This document shows, one piece after another, positions 17,189 through 25,303 of a stretch of DNA of 41,972 bases. The stretch lies in assembly GCA_002787235.1 (NCBI GenBank), contig PCWG01000010.1, positions 156,708 to 198,679 of the forward strand, read 5' to 3'. The stretch comes from Nitrospinae bacterium CG11_big_fil_rev_8_21_14_0_20_45_15 (GTDB lineage: Bacteria; Nitrospinota; Nitrospinia; Nitrospinales; VA-1). The notes under the pieces are model-generated. The model saw nothing but the letters and a program-made list of their open reading frames with translations. It was not told where the DNA came from and ran no database searches. The stretch's first letter is position 1. Every line of letters begins with the position of its first letter. A program made the position numbers and the translations under genes.

Positions 17189-18040
17189 TTATGCCTGCCT
17201 GAGGTTTTTCCAGGCGATCAACACCGCCCAGTAAGCATTGCCAAAGACCACTACCAGACCAAAGAACACATCCACCCGGTCTGCCAAAGCAAAAATCACA
17301 AACATCATATTATTCGTACACGCACATAAAGGACTCGCCCAGGTCATGAAACATTTGTCCTCATACCAAATCCCGTTTGCCACAGCCGAGCGCGATCGGA
17401 AATGCCGATCGAGACTGGCAATGGCACGGTCCTGCCAGCCATAAACCACGGAATGAAAAACTTGCAGTTTTAATATAAAACGCGAGGCCTCATCTCTCTT
17501 ACCCTTTTCGATATCCTTGCGCGTCACCGACTCATCCGCACGGTTCTTGGTGTACGTTCCACATTGATCCGTGTATTTGACCAAATAATAAACGAAGTAC
17601 GAACAATGCAAATAAGAAGAGAGTAGTGCCGCCAGAGCCAGAAACACCCAGCCCCATTCCCCCGTATCCACCACAAGACGCCACATGGCAGAGCAATAAA
17701 CAAGCAAAGAAACTGTAAAATCAGTCAGCGAATCAAAAAAACGGCCGAGCCGCGATTCCTCTCCCCGAACCCGGGCGAGGTTGCCATCCACGTTGTCCAA
17801 AATAATTTTCAGGTATAAGAAAAATCCGGCCCACAGATGGGAAGACTCCGCTCCCCATATAAAACTGACCGCCGACAACACCCCCATCACAAGCGACAAT
17901 CCCGTCACCTGATTGGCCGTGATCCGGGTGGGATACAACAAACGAACGATCCACACATTCCAAAAATACCAGAGATCATTCACATCAAAGAAACGATCTT
18001 CAACCGGTAATTTATTCATCTTTTGAACATCAAACGACAT
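17189..18040 (-). CDS. CDP-alcohol phosphatidyltransferase family membrane protein
   Basis: Integral membrane enzyme that moves a phosphoalcohol group from a CDP-alcohol to an acceptor. The catalytic motif is complete: D82, D85, G86, A89, R90, G99, D103 and D107, at the family spacing, within DNVDGNLARVRGEES. At 283 residues it is longer than phosphatidylglycerophosphate synthases (~190), with an extra cytoplasmic loop near 165-215 rich in charged residues. Substrate (inositol, glycerol, serine or a sugar alcohol) cannot be told. ATG at 18040 with AGAGGAT upstream. It is monocistronic, so context gives no pathway. Confidence 0.88.
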   Translation of the reverse strand: MSFDVQKMNKLPVEDRFFDVNDLWYFWNVWIVRLLYPTRITANQVTGLSLVMGVLSAVSFIWGAESSHLWAGFFLYLKIILDNVDGNLARVRGEESRLGRFFDSLTDFTVSLLVYCSAMWRLVVDTGEWGWVFLALAALLSSYLHCSYFVYYLVKYTDQCGTYTKNRADESVTRKDIEKGKRDEASRFILKLQVFHSVVYGWQDRAIASLDRHFRSRSAVANGIWYEDKCFMTWASPLCACTNNMMFVIFALADRVDVFFGLVVVFGNAYWAVLIAWKNLRQA

Positions 18041-18707
18041 GAGAATCCTCTGAGTTTACTCAGCCAAACAATCTTATTTATTTCATAAAGAAAAGTTTCG
18101 TGTGATTAAAACATATTTTTGCCCAACAATTCAGTCCAAATTTATTATCAATCAAACCAGACCCTTCAGCGTATCTGCCCAACCACAATAAACACTTGTT
18201 CACTCCACGCTAAAAGGCTTAATAAATCTCCGGTTCCACACCACAAAACAATCCTTTCTCAAATTATTTTCACCCTCGAATTCAATCGACACAAATTATC
18301 TTACATTGCATGAGAAAAATTTTTACGTGATACAATAGAAGAATTCTTACATTGGCATTGGAAAAATTATTAAATGTAAAAAGGGACTGCAAAATTTTAG
18401 GAATCAAATAAAAAACTCAGGCGTTAACAAGGCGATGCATTTGAAAATGCACACGTCATTTAAGAAACGAAAGTTTATAAAGTAGAAGCGCAAAACCGGG
18501 GAAGGATGGCCATCGAGTGCTCCATTTGCACGAGCCCTTCGATAACAATCTCCATCGGATTTTAAACGCTGGCTGTGAAAACTCCATCTTTTCTAGAAAA
18601 GTCCTGTCTGTTTTTAAGAGATGGGAATAGCCAGTATACATAGCTAATCCAGGAGGTTAGGGACCTTTTCCTCCTGAAATAAAAATAACTTTCTCCATTT
18701 ATAGCGC
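18041..18707. other. 667-nt gene-free region with predicted RNA structure in its right half
   Basis: The left 370 nt are AT-rich and featureless apart from possible promoter material for the leftward gene. From about 18410 the plus strand is unusually rich in inverted repeats, listed next. No tRNA, tmRNA, SRP RNA, 6S or RNase P signature could be recognised. A 61-codon minus-strand frame at 18456-18641 shows no family likeness. Confidence 0.6.
18410..18680 (+). ncRNA. Candidate structured RNA or long leader of the downstream radical SAM gene
   Basis: Successive plus-strand foldings can be seen. GCATT/AATGC closes over TGAA near 18437. AAAC-GAAA-GTTT is a GNRA-capped hairpin near 18465. GTGC/GCAC lies inside a TCGA-flanked stem near 18515-18540. 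CTGGCT pairs with AGCCAG and encloses CCATCT/AGATGG and the palindrome TTTTCTAGAAAA, about 18570-18635. Last, CAGGAGG (18650-18656) pairs with CCTCCTG (18670-18676). The ATG of the radical SAM gene at 18708 has no visible ribosome binding site. The family is unrecognised and transcription is inferred only. Confidence 0.35.
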
Positions 18708-20510
18708 ATGAAAACGGCACTGATATTTCCTCCGCAATGGTACCCTAGCCAACCCTATCTGGCTTTGCCTACGTTGAAAGCCTACCTTGAAGGAAAAGGA
18801 TTTTCAGTCGATCAATTTGATTTCAATATTGAGAGTTACGACATCATCCTCAGCCGCGATTACCTCACTCATTGTATCGAGCAAATTCAGCGACGACTCA
18901 CCGCTCCCCCTATCACCGAAGAAGACCGCGAAGTACGACCGGTGTATCGTCAAATATTGGGGGATACAAACTACCTTGAATCGATTCTGTCTGAAGTGGA
19001 GTCTGCAAAAAATGTGTTACGAAACGAAGAGCTTTTCTTCCAGTTTGACCTCTACAAGGATGCCTACACGACCTTAAAAATTGCGATGCAGTTGGTCTCC
19101 TTCGCACATCACCCCAGTCGGCTCGATCTCGATTCGTTTTTCATGCAAGGCAACCCCGAAGAAAGTTTGCACGGTATCCTTTCTGCCACGCAGGACCGGC
19201 TGAGAAATCCATTCGTTCACCTTTTGGAAAAACAACTCCTGCCCAAAATTTCGTTTGAGGATTACGGGCTGTTGGGGATATCCATCATCCATGCGGGTCA
19301 AGTGATTCCAGCTCTGACACTGGCTCGACAAGTGAAACGAAATCACCCTCATTTGCACATCACCATTGGCGGTAGTATTTTTGCACGCCATCAAGACTTG
19401 CTGGAAGACAAACAGGTTTTGTTTGAAGAATTTTTTGACAGCATCCTTTTGTACGAAGGGGAACTTCCGCTGGAAAAACTCATTCAGCAATTGGAGGAAG
19501 GTAAAGACCCCAACGAAACACCCAATATGATTTACATGCGCGATGAGAAAATCATACGCACACCGAAAGCCAAAGCCCTCCCTTACGAGCTATTAAAACG
19601 TCCGAATTTTGATGGATTTCATCTCGAAAAATACCTGATGCCATTTCCTGTCCTGCCTTATATGGCCAGCCGGGGTTGTTATTGGGGGAAATGTACTTTC
19701 TGCACACACAGCTTCACCTACGACTCGCATTACCGCAAAGAAAACGAATCGCGCGTCGCGGAAGACCTCGACTATCTGGGCAAACGCTACAACACGCGAT
19801 ACTTCACCTTCTCCGATGAAGCCATTTCACCGAGTGCTTTCAGCCGGATGTCGAAAGCCATCCTGTCAAAAAAAGTGGATATGCGGGCCTTGGGGATGCT
19901 CAAGTTTGAATCGGGAGAAGTAGAATCTCCTGAGCTGTTTGATGAAATGTTTCGAGCCGGATTCCTCATGCTCTTCTTTGGATTGGAAAGTGCGAATGAT
20001 CGCATCCTCTCCATCATCGACAAAGGTTGTGACCAGAAAACCGAAGGCCGTGTTCTGAAACACAGTTCCGAAGCCGGGATATGGAATCATCTCTATCTGT
20101 TTTTCGGCTTCCCCACTGAAACTCGGGAAGAAGCCGAAGACACCATCGACTTCACTATCAAAAACGGTGAGACCGGCGCAGGACACATTCATTCCGTAGG
20201 ACAATCCATCTTCTCACTGGAAAAAGATTCTGCTATCTATCACAATCCCGGAAAATTTAAAATCGACCGAATCATCAAGTCGCCAGAAAGAGATATGGCC
20301 ATCGTCTTCGATTACGAAATCAATGAGGGCATGAACCGCGACGAAATTTTGGACGTCTACAAAAACTTCGATACGGTGATTGAAGATCATTTTGAATCGC
20401 GCACAGTCTGGAAATATTTATCACGCGAACATTTTCTGCTCTACCTTGACCGCTTCGGACGCGATGGGATATTGGAAATGTCCCGAAACTCCTCTGATGT
20501 AGTGAGTTAG
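18708..20510 (+). CDS. B12-binding-type radical SAM protein with CX4CX2C cluster motif
   Basis: A 600-residue cytoplasmic radical SAM enzyme. Residues 1-50 and ~190-270 form a split cobalamin-binding-like Rossmann domain (MKTALIFPPQWYPSQPYLAL; GLLGISIIHAGQVIPALTLA; ITIGGSIF), interrupted by a ~130-residue helical insert. No DXHXXG motif is visible, so B12 may be bound base-off or not at all. The radical SAM core has C324, C329 and C332 in RGCYWGKCTFC, which is CX4CX2C and not the usual CX3CX2C. SAM contacts such as FGLESANDRILSIIDKG follow. It is a single-gene unit behind a long structured leader. The reaction is unknown; methyl transfer or RiPP/lipid modification are only guesses. Confidence 0.85.
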   Translation: MKTALIFPPQWYPSQPYLALPTLKAYLEGKGFSVDQFDFNIESYDIILSRDYLTHCIEQIQRRLTAPPITEEDREVRPVYRQILGDTNYLESILSEVESAKNVLRNEELFFQFDLYKDAYTTLKIAMQLVSFAHHPSRLDLDSFFMQGNPEESLHGILSATQDRLRNPFVHLLEKQLLPKISFEDYGLLGISIIHAGQVIPALTLARQVKRNHPHLHITIGGSIFARHQDLLEDKQVLFEEFFDSILLYEGELPLEKLIQQLEEGKDPNETPNMIYMRDEKIIRTPKAKALPYELLKRPNFDGFHLEKYLMPFPVLPYMASRGCYWGKCTFCTHSFTYDSHYRKENESRVAEDLDYLGKRYNTRYFTFSDEAISPSAFSRMSKAILSKKVDMRALGMLKFESGEVESPELFDEMFRAGFLMLFFGLESANDRILSIIDKGCDQKTEGRVLKHSSEAGIWNHLYLFFGFPTETREEAEDTIDFTIKNGETGAGHIHSVGQSIFSLEKDSAIYHNPGKFKIDRIIKSPERDMAIVFDYEINEGMNRDEILDVYKNFDTVIEDHFESRTVWKYLSREHFLLYLDRFGRDGILEMSRNSSDVVS

Positions 20511-20595
20511 CCTCCACGACTCCAACAGCGCAAAAAATCGCCTTAATATAGAAAATATAGATTTGACCCCTAATGAACCCCCGCCAACTTCAAGC

Positions 20596-20970
20596 TCACT
20601 CCTTTTTAAGAGCAGAATTCACCTTCCCCAAAACCTCATCCAAATTGATGGGTTTAGTGATAAATGCATAAGCCCCCAAATCAAGGCACTCGTCTCTTCC
20701 TTTTATATCGAGTGCTCCTGAAACAATAATTACAGGTGAAGAAGTAATCGCACTGATTCTTTTCAAACATTCAACACCGCCCATCATAGGCATTTTTTTG
20801 TCTAACAAAATCACATCCGGCTGGAATGTCTCCACTTTGGACAAGCCTTCCACCCCGCTATTGGCCATTTCTACAGAAAATCCTTCTTCTGAGAAAAAAT
20901 CTTCCATAAGAGAACAATATTCTTTTTCATCATCTATGATCAATAATTTAGGTGGGCTATTTGATTGCAT
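20596..20970 (-). CDS. Single-domain response regulator (CheY-like receiver)
   Basis: A 124-residue receiver domain with nothing attached. The acidic pair D13-D14, phospho-acceptor D57 in VILLDKKMP, S84 in VSGA and K106 in ITKPI are all present. It follows the hemerythrin-histidine kinase gene by 76 nt on the same strand and is the obvious partner. Output must pass through another protein, such as a diguanylate cyclase, flagellar switch or phosphorelay, that is not in the window. Confidence 0.93.
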   Translation of the reverse strand: MQSNSPPKLLIIDDEKEYCSLMEDFFSEEGFSVEMANSGVEGLSKVETFQPDVILLDKKMPMMGGVECLKRISAITSSPVIIVSGALDIKGRDECLDLGAYAFITKPINLDEVLGKVNSALKKE

Positions 20971-21046
20971 GACAGTTATAGAATATTATAGATAAAATTT
21001 TTTAAAGAGTTTGAAAAAAACGAGGCCGTGATAGTCCGTTTATCAC

Positions 21047-22402
21047 TCAATCTGCAATGGGAAGATCTATTAAAAATGTTGTGCCTTTACCTTCGGCAGA
21101 TTCAACTGAAATCTCCCCACCATGTTCTTGGATAATTCCGTGCACTACCGATAGCCCCATCCCCGCTCCCTCGCCTTCAGGCTTTGTTGTAAAAAAGGGA
21201 TCGAATATTTTTGAAACCACTTCTGGGCTCATACCTGTTCCATTATCGCTGACCTTGAATCTGTGGAATCCCCTTTTCTTACCCTTCAGCTGTTCACAGG
21301 ATAAAGTTATAACACCACCGTTTGGCATCGCATATTTTGCATTTTGGAGAAGATTCACGAACACCTGATGTATTTTATCTGCGTCATATAAAATCGGGGT
21401 AAGGTCAGAACACCAATGCTTCTCAATCTGGATACTATCTAATTTGTACTCCTCTTCCACGAGGTTCAGCATGCTTTCAATTGTAACCTTTAAGAACCCT
21501 TTCTTTAGTTTAGCTTCTCCCTGCCTGGAAAATGCCAAAAGCAAGCCCACGATCTTTTTTATACGCTCGATTTGAAAATCAACTTTCCCGCAAAATGATT
21601 GAATTATTTCATTATCGTTATTACGTCTTTTCAGCATCTGATTTTGAAGACCGATTATATTTAATGGATTCAGGACTTCATGACAAACACCTGCTGACAA
21701 TTCGCCTACGGCGGCGAGTTTCAGAGAAGTCAACAATCGCCCTTCAGCTATCTCAATCTTTTGCTCCAAAACCTTTTTCAGTTCATTCAATTCTTCAGTG
21801 TTTTTTCGTAACGCGTCTTCGGTCTGCTTGCGATTTTCTATCTCTCTTATAAGGTCCAATGTACGTACTGAAAGGCTGCTGTACATGCCTGACATTGCGT
21901 CGATTAATATTTTAACCGAATCACTCATTTCCCTATTCGAAATTATTTTGGCCTGTTCCAAAGATTGGCCGGAATCGATTTGATGTAAAACAATAGCCAG
22001 ACGTTTGTCACTGTCCAAGATGTGATAGATCAGCCAGCGAATCAGAAATTTGATGACGTCTTCAACAACACGTCCACCAAAAGGTGCTCCATCTTTTTCC
22101 TTTATTTTTGACACTTCAGGTAAAAAAGAGCTGTGAGTTTGCTGGTGCTCGGTAAACCAGACATCATCTTTAAAATAAGGCCGCCAGATACTTTCTTCCG
22201 TTTTGAAATGGTAATCTGCATATGCCGCTAACTCGTCAAAAACTCGAGTCAACTCAATCTCGTCATTGGCAATCAGATGGGAACCCAGTTGATTCAAGAG
22301 GTCTACCAATTTTTTATGCTGTTCATCAATCAGCGGTATCCCCGTCTCAAAATTCTCATTCCAGAAAAAAACATTACAATCCAGACTTTTATCTTCTGTC
22401 AT
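21047..22402 (-). CDS. Hemerythrin-domain sensor histidine kinase
   Basis: A 451-residue soluble kinase. Residues 10-140 form a bacteriohemerythrin domain with every canonical diiron ligand: H29, H65, E69, H86, H90, H127 and D132. A helical linker (150-225, coiled-coil-like) leads to HisKA, with H241 in CHEVLNPL, and HATPase_c, with N354 in LLQNAKYA, the G1 box DNGTGM, F-box FFTTKPEG and G2 GAGMGLSVVHGI. There is no transmembrane segment. Hemerythrins bind O2 reversibly and respond to redox state or NO, so a cytoplasmic oxygen or redox sensor is inferred. GAGAGAC precedes the ATG; the receiver gene lies downstream. Confidence 0.93.
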   Translation of the reverse strand: MTEDKSLDCNVFFWNENFETGIPLIDEQHKKLVDLLNQLGSHLIANDEIELTRVFDELAAYADYHFKTEESIWRPYFKDDVWFTEHQQTHSSFLPEVSKIKEKDGAPFGGRVVEDVIKFLIRWLIYHILDSDKRLAIVLHQIDSGQSLEQAKIISNREMSDSVKILIDAMSGMYSSLSVRTLDLIREIENRKQTEDALRKNTEELNELKKVLEQKIEIAEGRLLTSLKLAAVGELSAGVCHEVLNPLNIIGLQNQMLKRRNNDNEIIQSFCGKVDFQIERIKKIVGLLLAFSRQGEAKLKKGFLKVTIESMLNLVEEEYKLDSIQIEKHWCSDLTPILYDADKIHQVFVNLLQNAKYAMPNGGVITLSCEQLKGKKRGFHRFKVSDNGTGMSPEVVSKIFDPFFTTKPEGEGAGMGLSVVHGIIQEHGGEISVESAEGKGTTFLIDLPIAD

Positions 22403-22463
22403 AGTCTCTCAATTGACCTGTGCGAATAGCCTGGAAAATGACGCAAACTATTAAAGTGTTTCC

Positions 22464-23561
22464 CTAAGCAGCAGGGCCATCAACATATTGGTAGCGCATG
22501 TTCCGACGTTGGGGGGTCCGACCCGCATCCTTAATGAGGCGGCAGATGGCTTCCTCATCAAGACAGTGAACCGTACCCGCGGCGGCAACTACATTTTCTT
22601 CCAGCATGGTGCTTCCCATATCGTTGGCCCCATAACTCAAAGAAACCTGCCCTATTTTAGGGCCTTGGGTGACCCAGGAAGCTTGCAGGTTGTCAAAATT
22701 ATCCAGAACGATTCGGCTGATGGCCAGTGTTTTGAGATAGTCCAGTCCGGTGACCGCCGAGCGAATACCCATATCCAGACTCAGTTCCGTGTTCCCCGGT
22801 TGATAAGTCCAGGGAATGAACGCCGTGAATCCCCCCGTCTTGTCTTGTTGGTCGCGAATGCGAAGGAGATGTTCGACCCTTTCTTCCAACGTTTCAACAT
22901 GACCAAACATCATCGTCGCAGTCGTCGGGATGTCCATCCGGTGCGCTACATCCATGATCTCCAGCCATTCGTCCGAATTGCACTTATGAGGACTGATTTT
23001 TTGTCGCACTCGATCGACCAGAATTTCAGCACCGCCGCCCGGAATGGAATCGAGCCCCGCCTGTTTCAATCGCTCCAGAGTTTCCTTCAGTGACAATTTG
23101 GAAACCTTACGGATATGATGGATTTCCGATGGTGACAAGGCGTGCAGATGAATTTCAAAACGTTGCTTGATCCGGCGAAACAAGTCTTCATAATAATCGA
23201 TTTTTAAATCGATATTATGCCCACCCTGCAACAGGATCTGGCTTCCCCCCAGATCAAGCGTTTCCTGAATTTTCTGCGCGATGGTTTCAAACGGAAGGAC
23301 GTAGGCATCCTCATCTTTTTCCTTACGGTAAAAAGCACAAAAAGAGCAGTCCGTAACGCAAATGTTGGTGTAATTGATATTGCGATCAACAATATAAGTG
23401 ACGGTATCCGAGCTTTGTTTTCTGCGCATCAGGCGCGAGGCAACATTGCCCAGAAGGAGATTGTCCTTGATGGAAAAAAGTTGCAGTGCTTCCGCTCCGT
23501 CGATGCGTTCGCCCGCCAATGCTTTTTGTAAAATAGTTTCTATGGTGTTCAATGGTCGCAA
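22464..23561 (-). CDS. mqnC: Cyclic dehypoxanthinyl futalosine synthase (radical SAM)
   Basis: Closes dehypoxanthine futalosine to the cyclic intermediate in the futalosine menaquinone pathway. The 365 residues show the cluster motif CVTDCSFC (CX3CX2C), AFYRKEKDEDAYVL, LLQGGHNIDLKIDYYEDL, LHALSPSEIHHI and GGGAEILVDRVRQKISP, the last two diagnostic for MqnC/MqnE-type enzymes. The best start is a TTG at 23561 overlapping the end of the VOC gene; no ATG is available nearby. No other mqn gene is in the window. The organism probably respires with menaquinone. Confidence 0.93.
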   Translation of the reverse strand: MRPLNTIETILQKALAGERIDGAEALQLFSIKDNLLLGNVASRLMRRKQSSDTVTYIVDRNINYTNICVTDCSFCAFYRKEKDEDAYVLPFETIAQKIQETLDLGGSQILLQGGHNIDLKIDYYEDLFRRIKQRFEIHLHALSPSEIHHIRKVSKLSLKETLERLKQAGLDSIPGGGAEILVDRVRQKISPHKCNSDEWLEIMDVAHRMDIPTTATMMFGHVETLEERVEHLLRIRDQQDKTGGFTAFIPWTYQPGNTELSLDMGIRSAVTGLDYLKTLAISRIVLDNFDNLQASWVTQGPKIGQVSLSYGANDMGSTMLEENVVAAAGTVHCLDEEAICRLIKDAGRTPQRRNMRYQYVDGPAA

Positions 23562-23935
23562 TGAATTTCGAGATGGTTAAAATCGGGATCGTTGAAATAG
23601 ACAGACACACCGTCCCCGCGTTTGACAGGGCCACTGGTAAGGGCCACATCTTTAGATTTGAGTTCCTGGATTATTTCTTCAAAATGTTCCGGCGAGGCCT
23701 GAAAAGCAAAGTGCAAATACCCTTCGTCGCTCAACTGCTCCAGCGGTTTTCGGGTTGCAAGTTCGGGAACTTCAAAAAGGGCGATAGCGGCGTTTCCCGT
23801 ATCGAGCATCATATGACGCAGACCTTTGGAGAATCTCTGTAGCACCTTGAACCCAAGCACATCAACGTAGAACCGCTCAGCGCGATCAAGATCCGCTACA
23901 TTCAAGGCGATGTGATGAATTCCGTCGAGTTTCAT
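23549..23935 (-). CDS. VOC superfamily (glyoxalase-fold) protein
   Basis: A 128-residue protein with two beta-alpha-beta-beta-beta modules. LDGIHHIALNVADLDRAERFYVD split at the V is the N-terminal module, and GDGVSVYFNDPDFNHLEIHCDH holds the likely C-terminal metal ligands (H and E). H8, the E in IALFEV, the H in LHFAF and E near the end could form the metal site. The substrate is unknown; the family includes glyoxalase I, dioxygenases and antibiotic-resistance proteins. The ATG at 23935 is chosen over a TTG two codons earlier. It overlaps the start of mqnC and follows the parvulin gene by 12 nt, so these form one operon. Confidence 0.82.
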   Translation of the reverse strand: MKLDGIHHIALNVADLDRAERFYVDVLGFKVLQRFSKGLRHMMLDTGNAAIALFEVPELATRKPLEQLSDEGYLHFAFQASPEHFEEIIQELKSKDVALTSGPVKRGDGVSVYFNDPDFNHLEIHCDH

Positions 23936-23947
23936 GACCAAAACGGA

Positions 23948-24316
23948 TTAAAGCGTTCCATCGCCGGCACCCATGGGCAGGTTGATTCCGTCCATCCCAG
24001 TATCACCCATCGCCTCTTCATCCGTCACCAGAAAAACATGGTAACCAAATCGGCTCTTGATAGGGCCACCCAATTCGTGAACGGGAGTTGCCATGGCGGC
24101 TTTTTCAAGTTCGGGTGCCGCCGTGTTGAATTCGAGAAAACCGAGGTCGCCGCCTTTGTTTCGCGTACCACAGGCACTGTATTTTTTTGCCAGGCGTTCG
24201 AAGGTTTTGAACAACAATTCTCTGCTCTCGCAGGATTTCAGATTTTCCATCAACAAGTCGGCCAACTCTCTTGTTGATAAAACAATGTGGCTGACGCGGA
24301 TGGATCGAATAGACAT
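23948..24316 (-). CDS. Parvulin-type (PpiC/rotamase) peptidyl-prolyl isomerase
   Basis: A 122-residue single-domain parvulin. The rotamase core is visible: RVSHIVLSTRE at the start, FERLAKKYSACGTRNKGGDLGFLEF in the middle (active-site GGDLGF), and GGPIKSRFGYHVFLVTDEEA near the end. There is no signal peptide or chaperone domain, so it should be cytoplasmic like E. coli PpiC, not like SurA. The final ~20 residues (Gly/Met-rich) are not part of the domain. AAGGAA lies 7 nt before the ATG. It stands between the ferritin-like gene and the VOC-mqnC pair on the same strand. Confidence 0.88.
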   Translation of the reverse strand: MSIRSIRVSHIVLSTRELADLLMENLKSCESRELLFKTFERLAKKYSACGTRNKGGDLGFLEFNTAAPELEKAAMATPVHELGGPIKSRFGYHVFLVTDEEAMGDTGMDGINLPMGAGDGTL

Positions 24317-24428
24317 CTTGAATTCCTTTTAAAACTGGGTTGGAGTGATTTATCATTATACCTGCCAGGGAAAAATCGGGCAATGTATAAAGCAATTTTT
24401 TCCGGGACCATTCCCACAATACTATTTT

Positions 24429-25229
24429 CTACAGGAAAAAACTTGCAAAACTCATGGTGCGAGGAATCAGCTTGGGGCGGGCCAATCGAGGATCGAATTC
24501 TCGCATCCTGCGCTTGTTCTCACGCATGCAAAGTGACACAAATTCCTTGGGCGACAGTGATGAATTTTCATGCTCCCGGGCTTGAATCGTAAACGAGGAA
24601 CCGCCAAGGTTTTTGATGTCCATGAGTCGAGACCATCCTGCATCCGCAAACGCCCATAAGTTGCGGATAAAATGCACCGGTTGCATTAAAAACGGTTGTC
24701 GATGCCTTTGATAATGCATCCAGTTCTGAATAAATAATATGTGCCGGGCTTCTTCCTGAACGATGGGTTCCATGACTTCGATCAACTCAATCGGATAATC
24801 TCCCGTTGACTTGGAAATTTCCAAAAATCCAAATGCAAAAAAAGAATCAATGCACTCCCCTGCGCCTGTACTCATAAAAGCCCATTCCAGATCAGGTGGG
24901 AGAGGCTTATCCGGGATTTCATTGAACGGGATATCGTAATGTTTGAGAAAGTATTTGAGGATATCCGCGTGCCGTCCTTCTTCGTAGGCTTGCAAAGCAA
25001 GGGCTTCTTTAATCAGAGGATCGGGTTCTTCTCTGGAATAGGCATCCAGTTTGTTGAAAACCTGACGTTCCGTATGAACGGCATAATCCCAGATAGGGAA
25101 ATCGGTCAGTTTTTTTAAAACGTTCGCATCCAATTCAGGCCAGGGAAGTTCTTCTGGCGTAAAAACTTTATGCGTTTCAATAAAAAATTTACAGAACAGT
25201 TCTTTATGTTCTTCCGATCCCAATTCCAT
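24429..25229 (-). CDS. Ferritin-like diiron protein
   Basis: A 266-residue mostly helical protein. Two ExxH motifs (E84-H87 in YEEGRHADIL and E160-H163 in QEEARHILFI) plus E54 in VHTERQVFN and E125 in GAGECIDSFF give the six carboxylate/His ligands of a four-helix-bundle diiron site. This matches ferritin-like oxidases/hydroxylases more than storage ferritins, because of its length and the extra ~80 C-terminal residues. Substrate unknown. GAGGAA precedes the ATG. The parvulin gene is 112 nt downstream on the same strand. A tRNA or lipid hydroxylase, or an oxygen-scavenging rubrerythrin relative, are possible. Confidence 0.75.
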   Translation of the reverse strand: MELGSEEHKELFCKFFIETHKVFTPEELPWPELDANVLKKLTDFPIWDYAVHTERQVFNKLDAYSREEPDPLIKEALALQAYEEGRHADILKYFLKHYDIPFNEIPDKPLPPDLEWAFMSTGAGECIDSFFAFGFLEISKSTGDYPIELIEVMEPIVQEEARHILFIQNWMHYQRHRQPFLMQPVHFIRNLWAFADAGWSRLMDIKNLGGSSFTIQAREHENSSLSPKEFVSLCMRENKRRMREFDPRLARPKLIPRTMSFASFFL

Positions 25230-25303
25230 TTTTTCCTCACTAAATTAAATAATATTAGGATTTTTAAAAAGAAAAATGCAGTCGGGCATTTTAATCGTTT
25301 CCA

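Noticed and set aside
18456-18641. 61-codon minus-strand frame, and a 26-codon frame (18475-18555) in a different register
   Set aside because: No ribosome binding site, no family likeness, and both sit in the inverted-repeat region that is better explained as RNA structure.
18410-18680. Cobalamin or cyclic-di-GMP riboswitch upstream of the B12-type radical SAM gene
   Set aside because: The conserved core boxes of both families could not be found; only general folding potential is visible.
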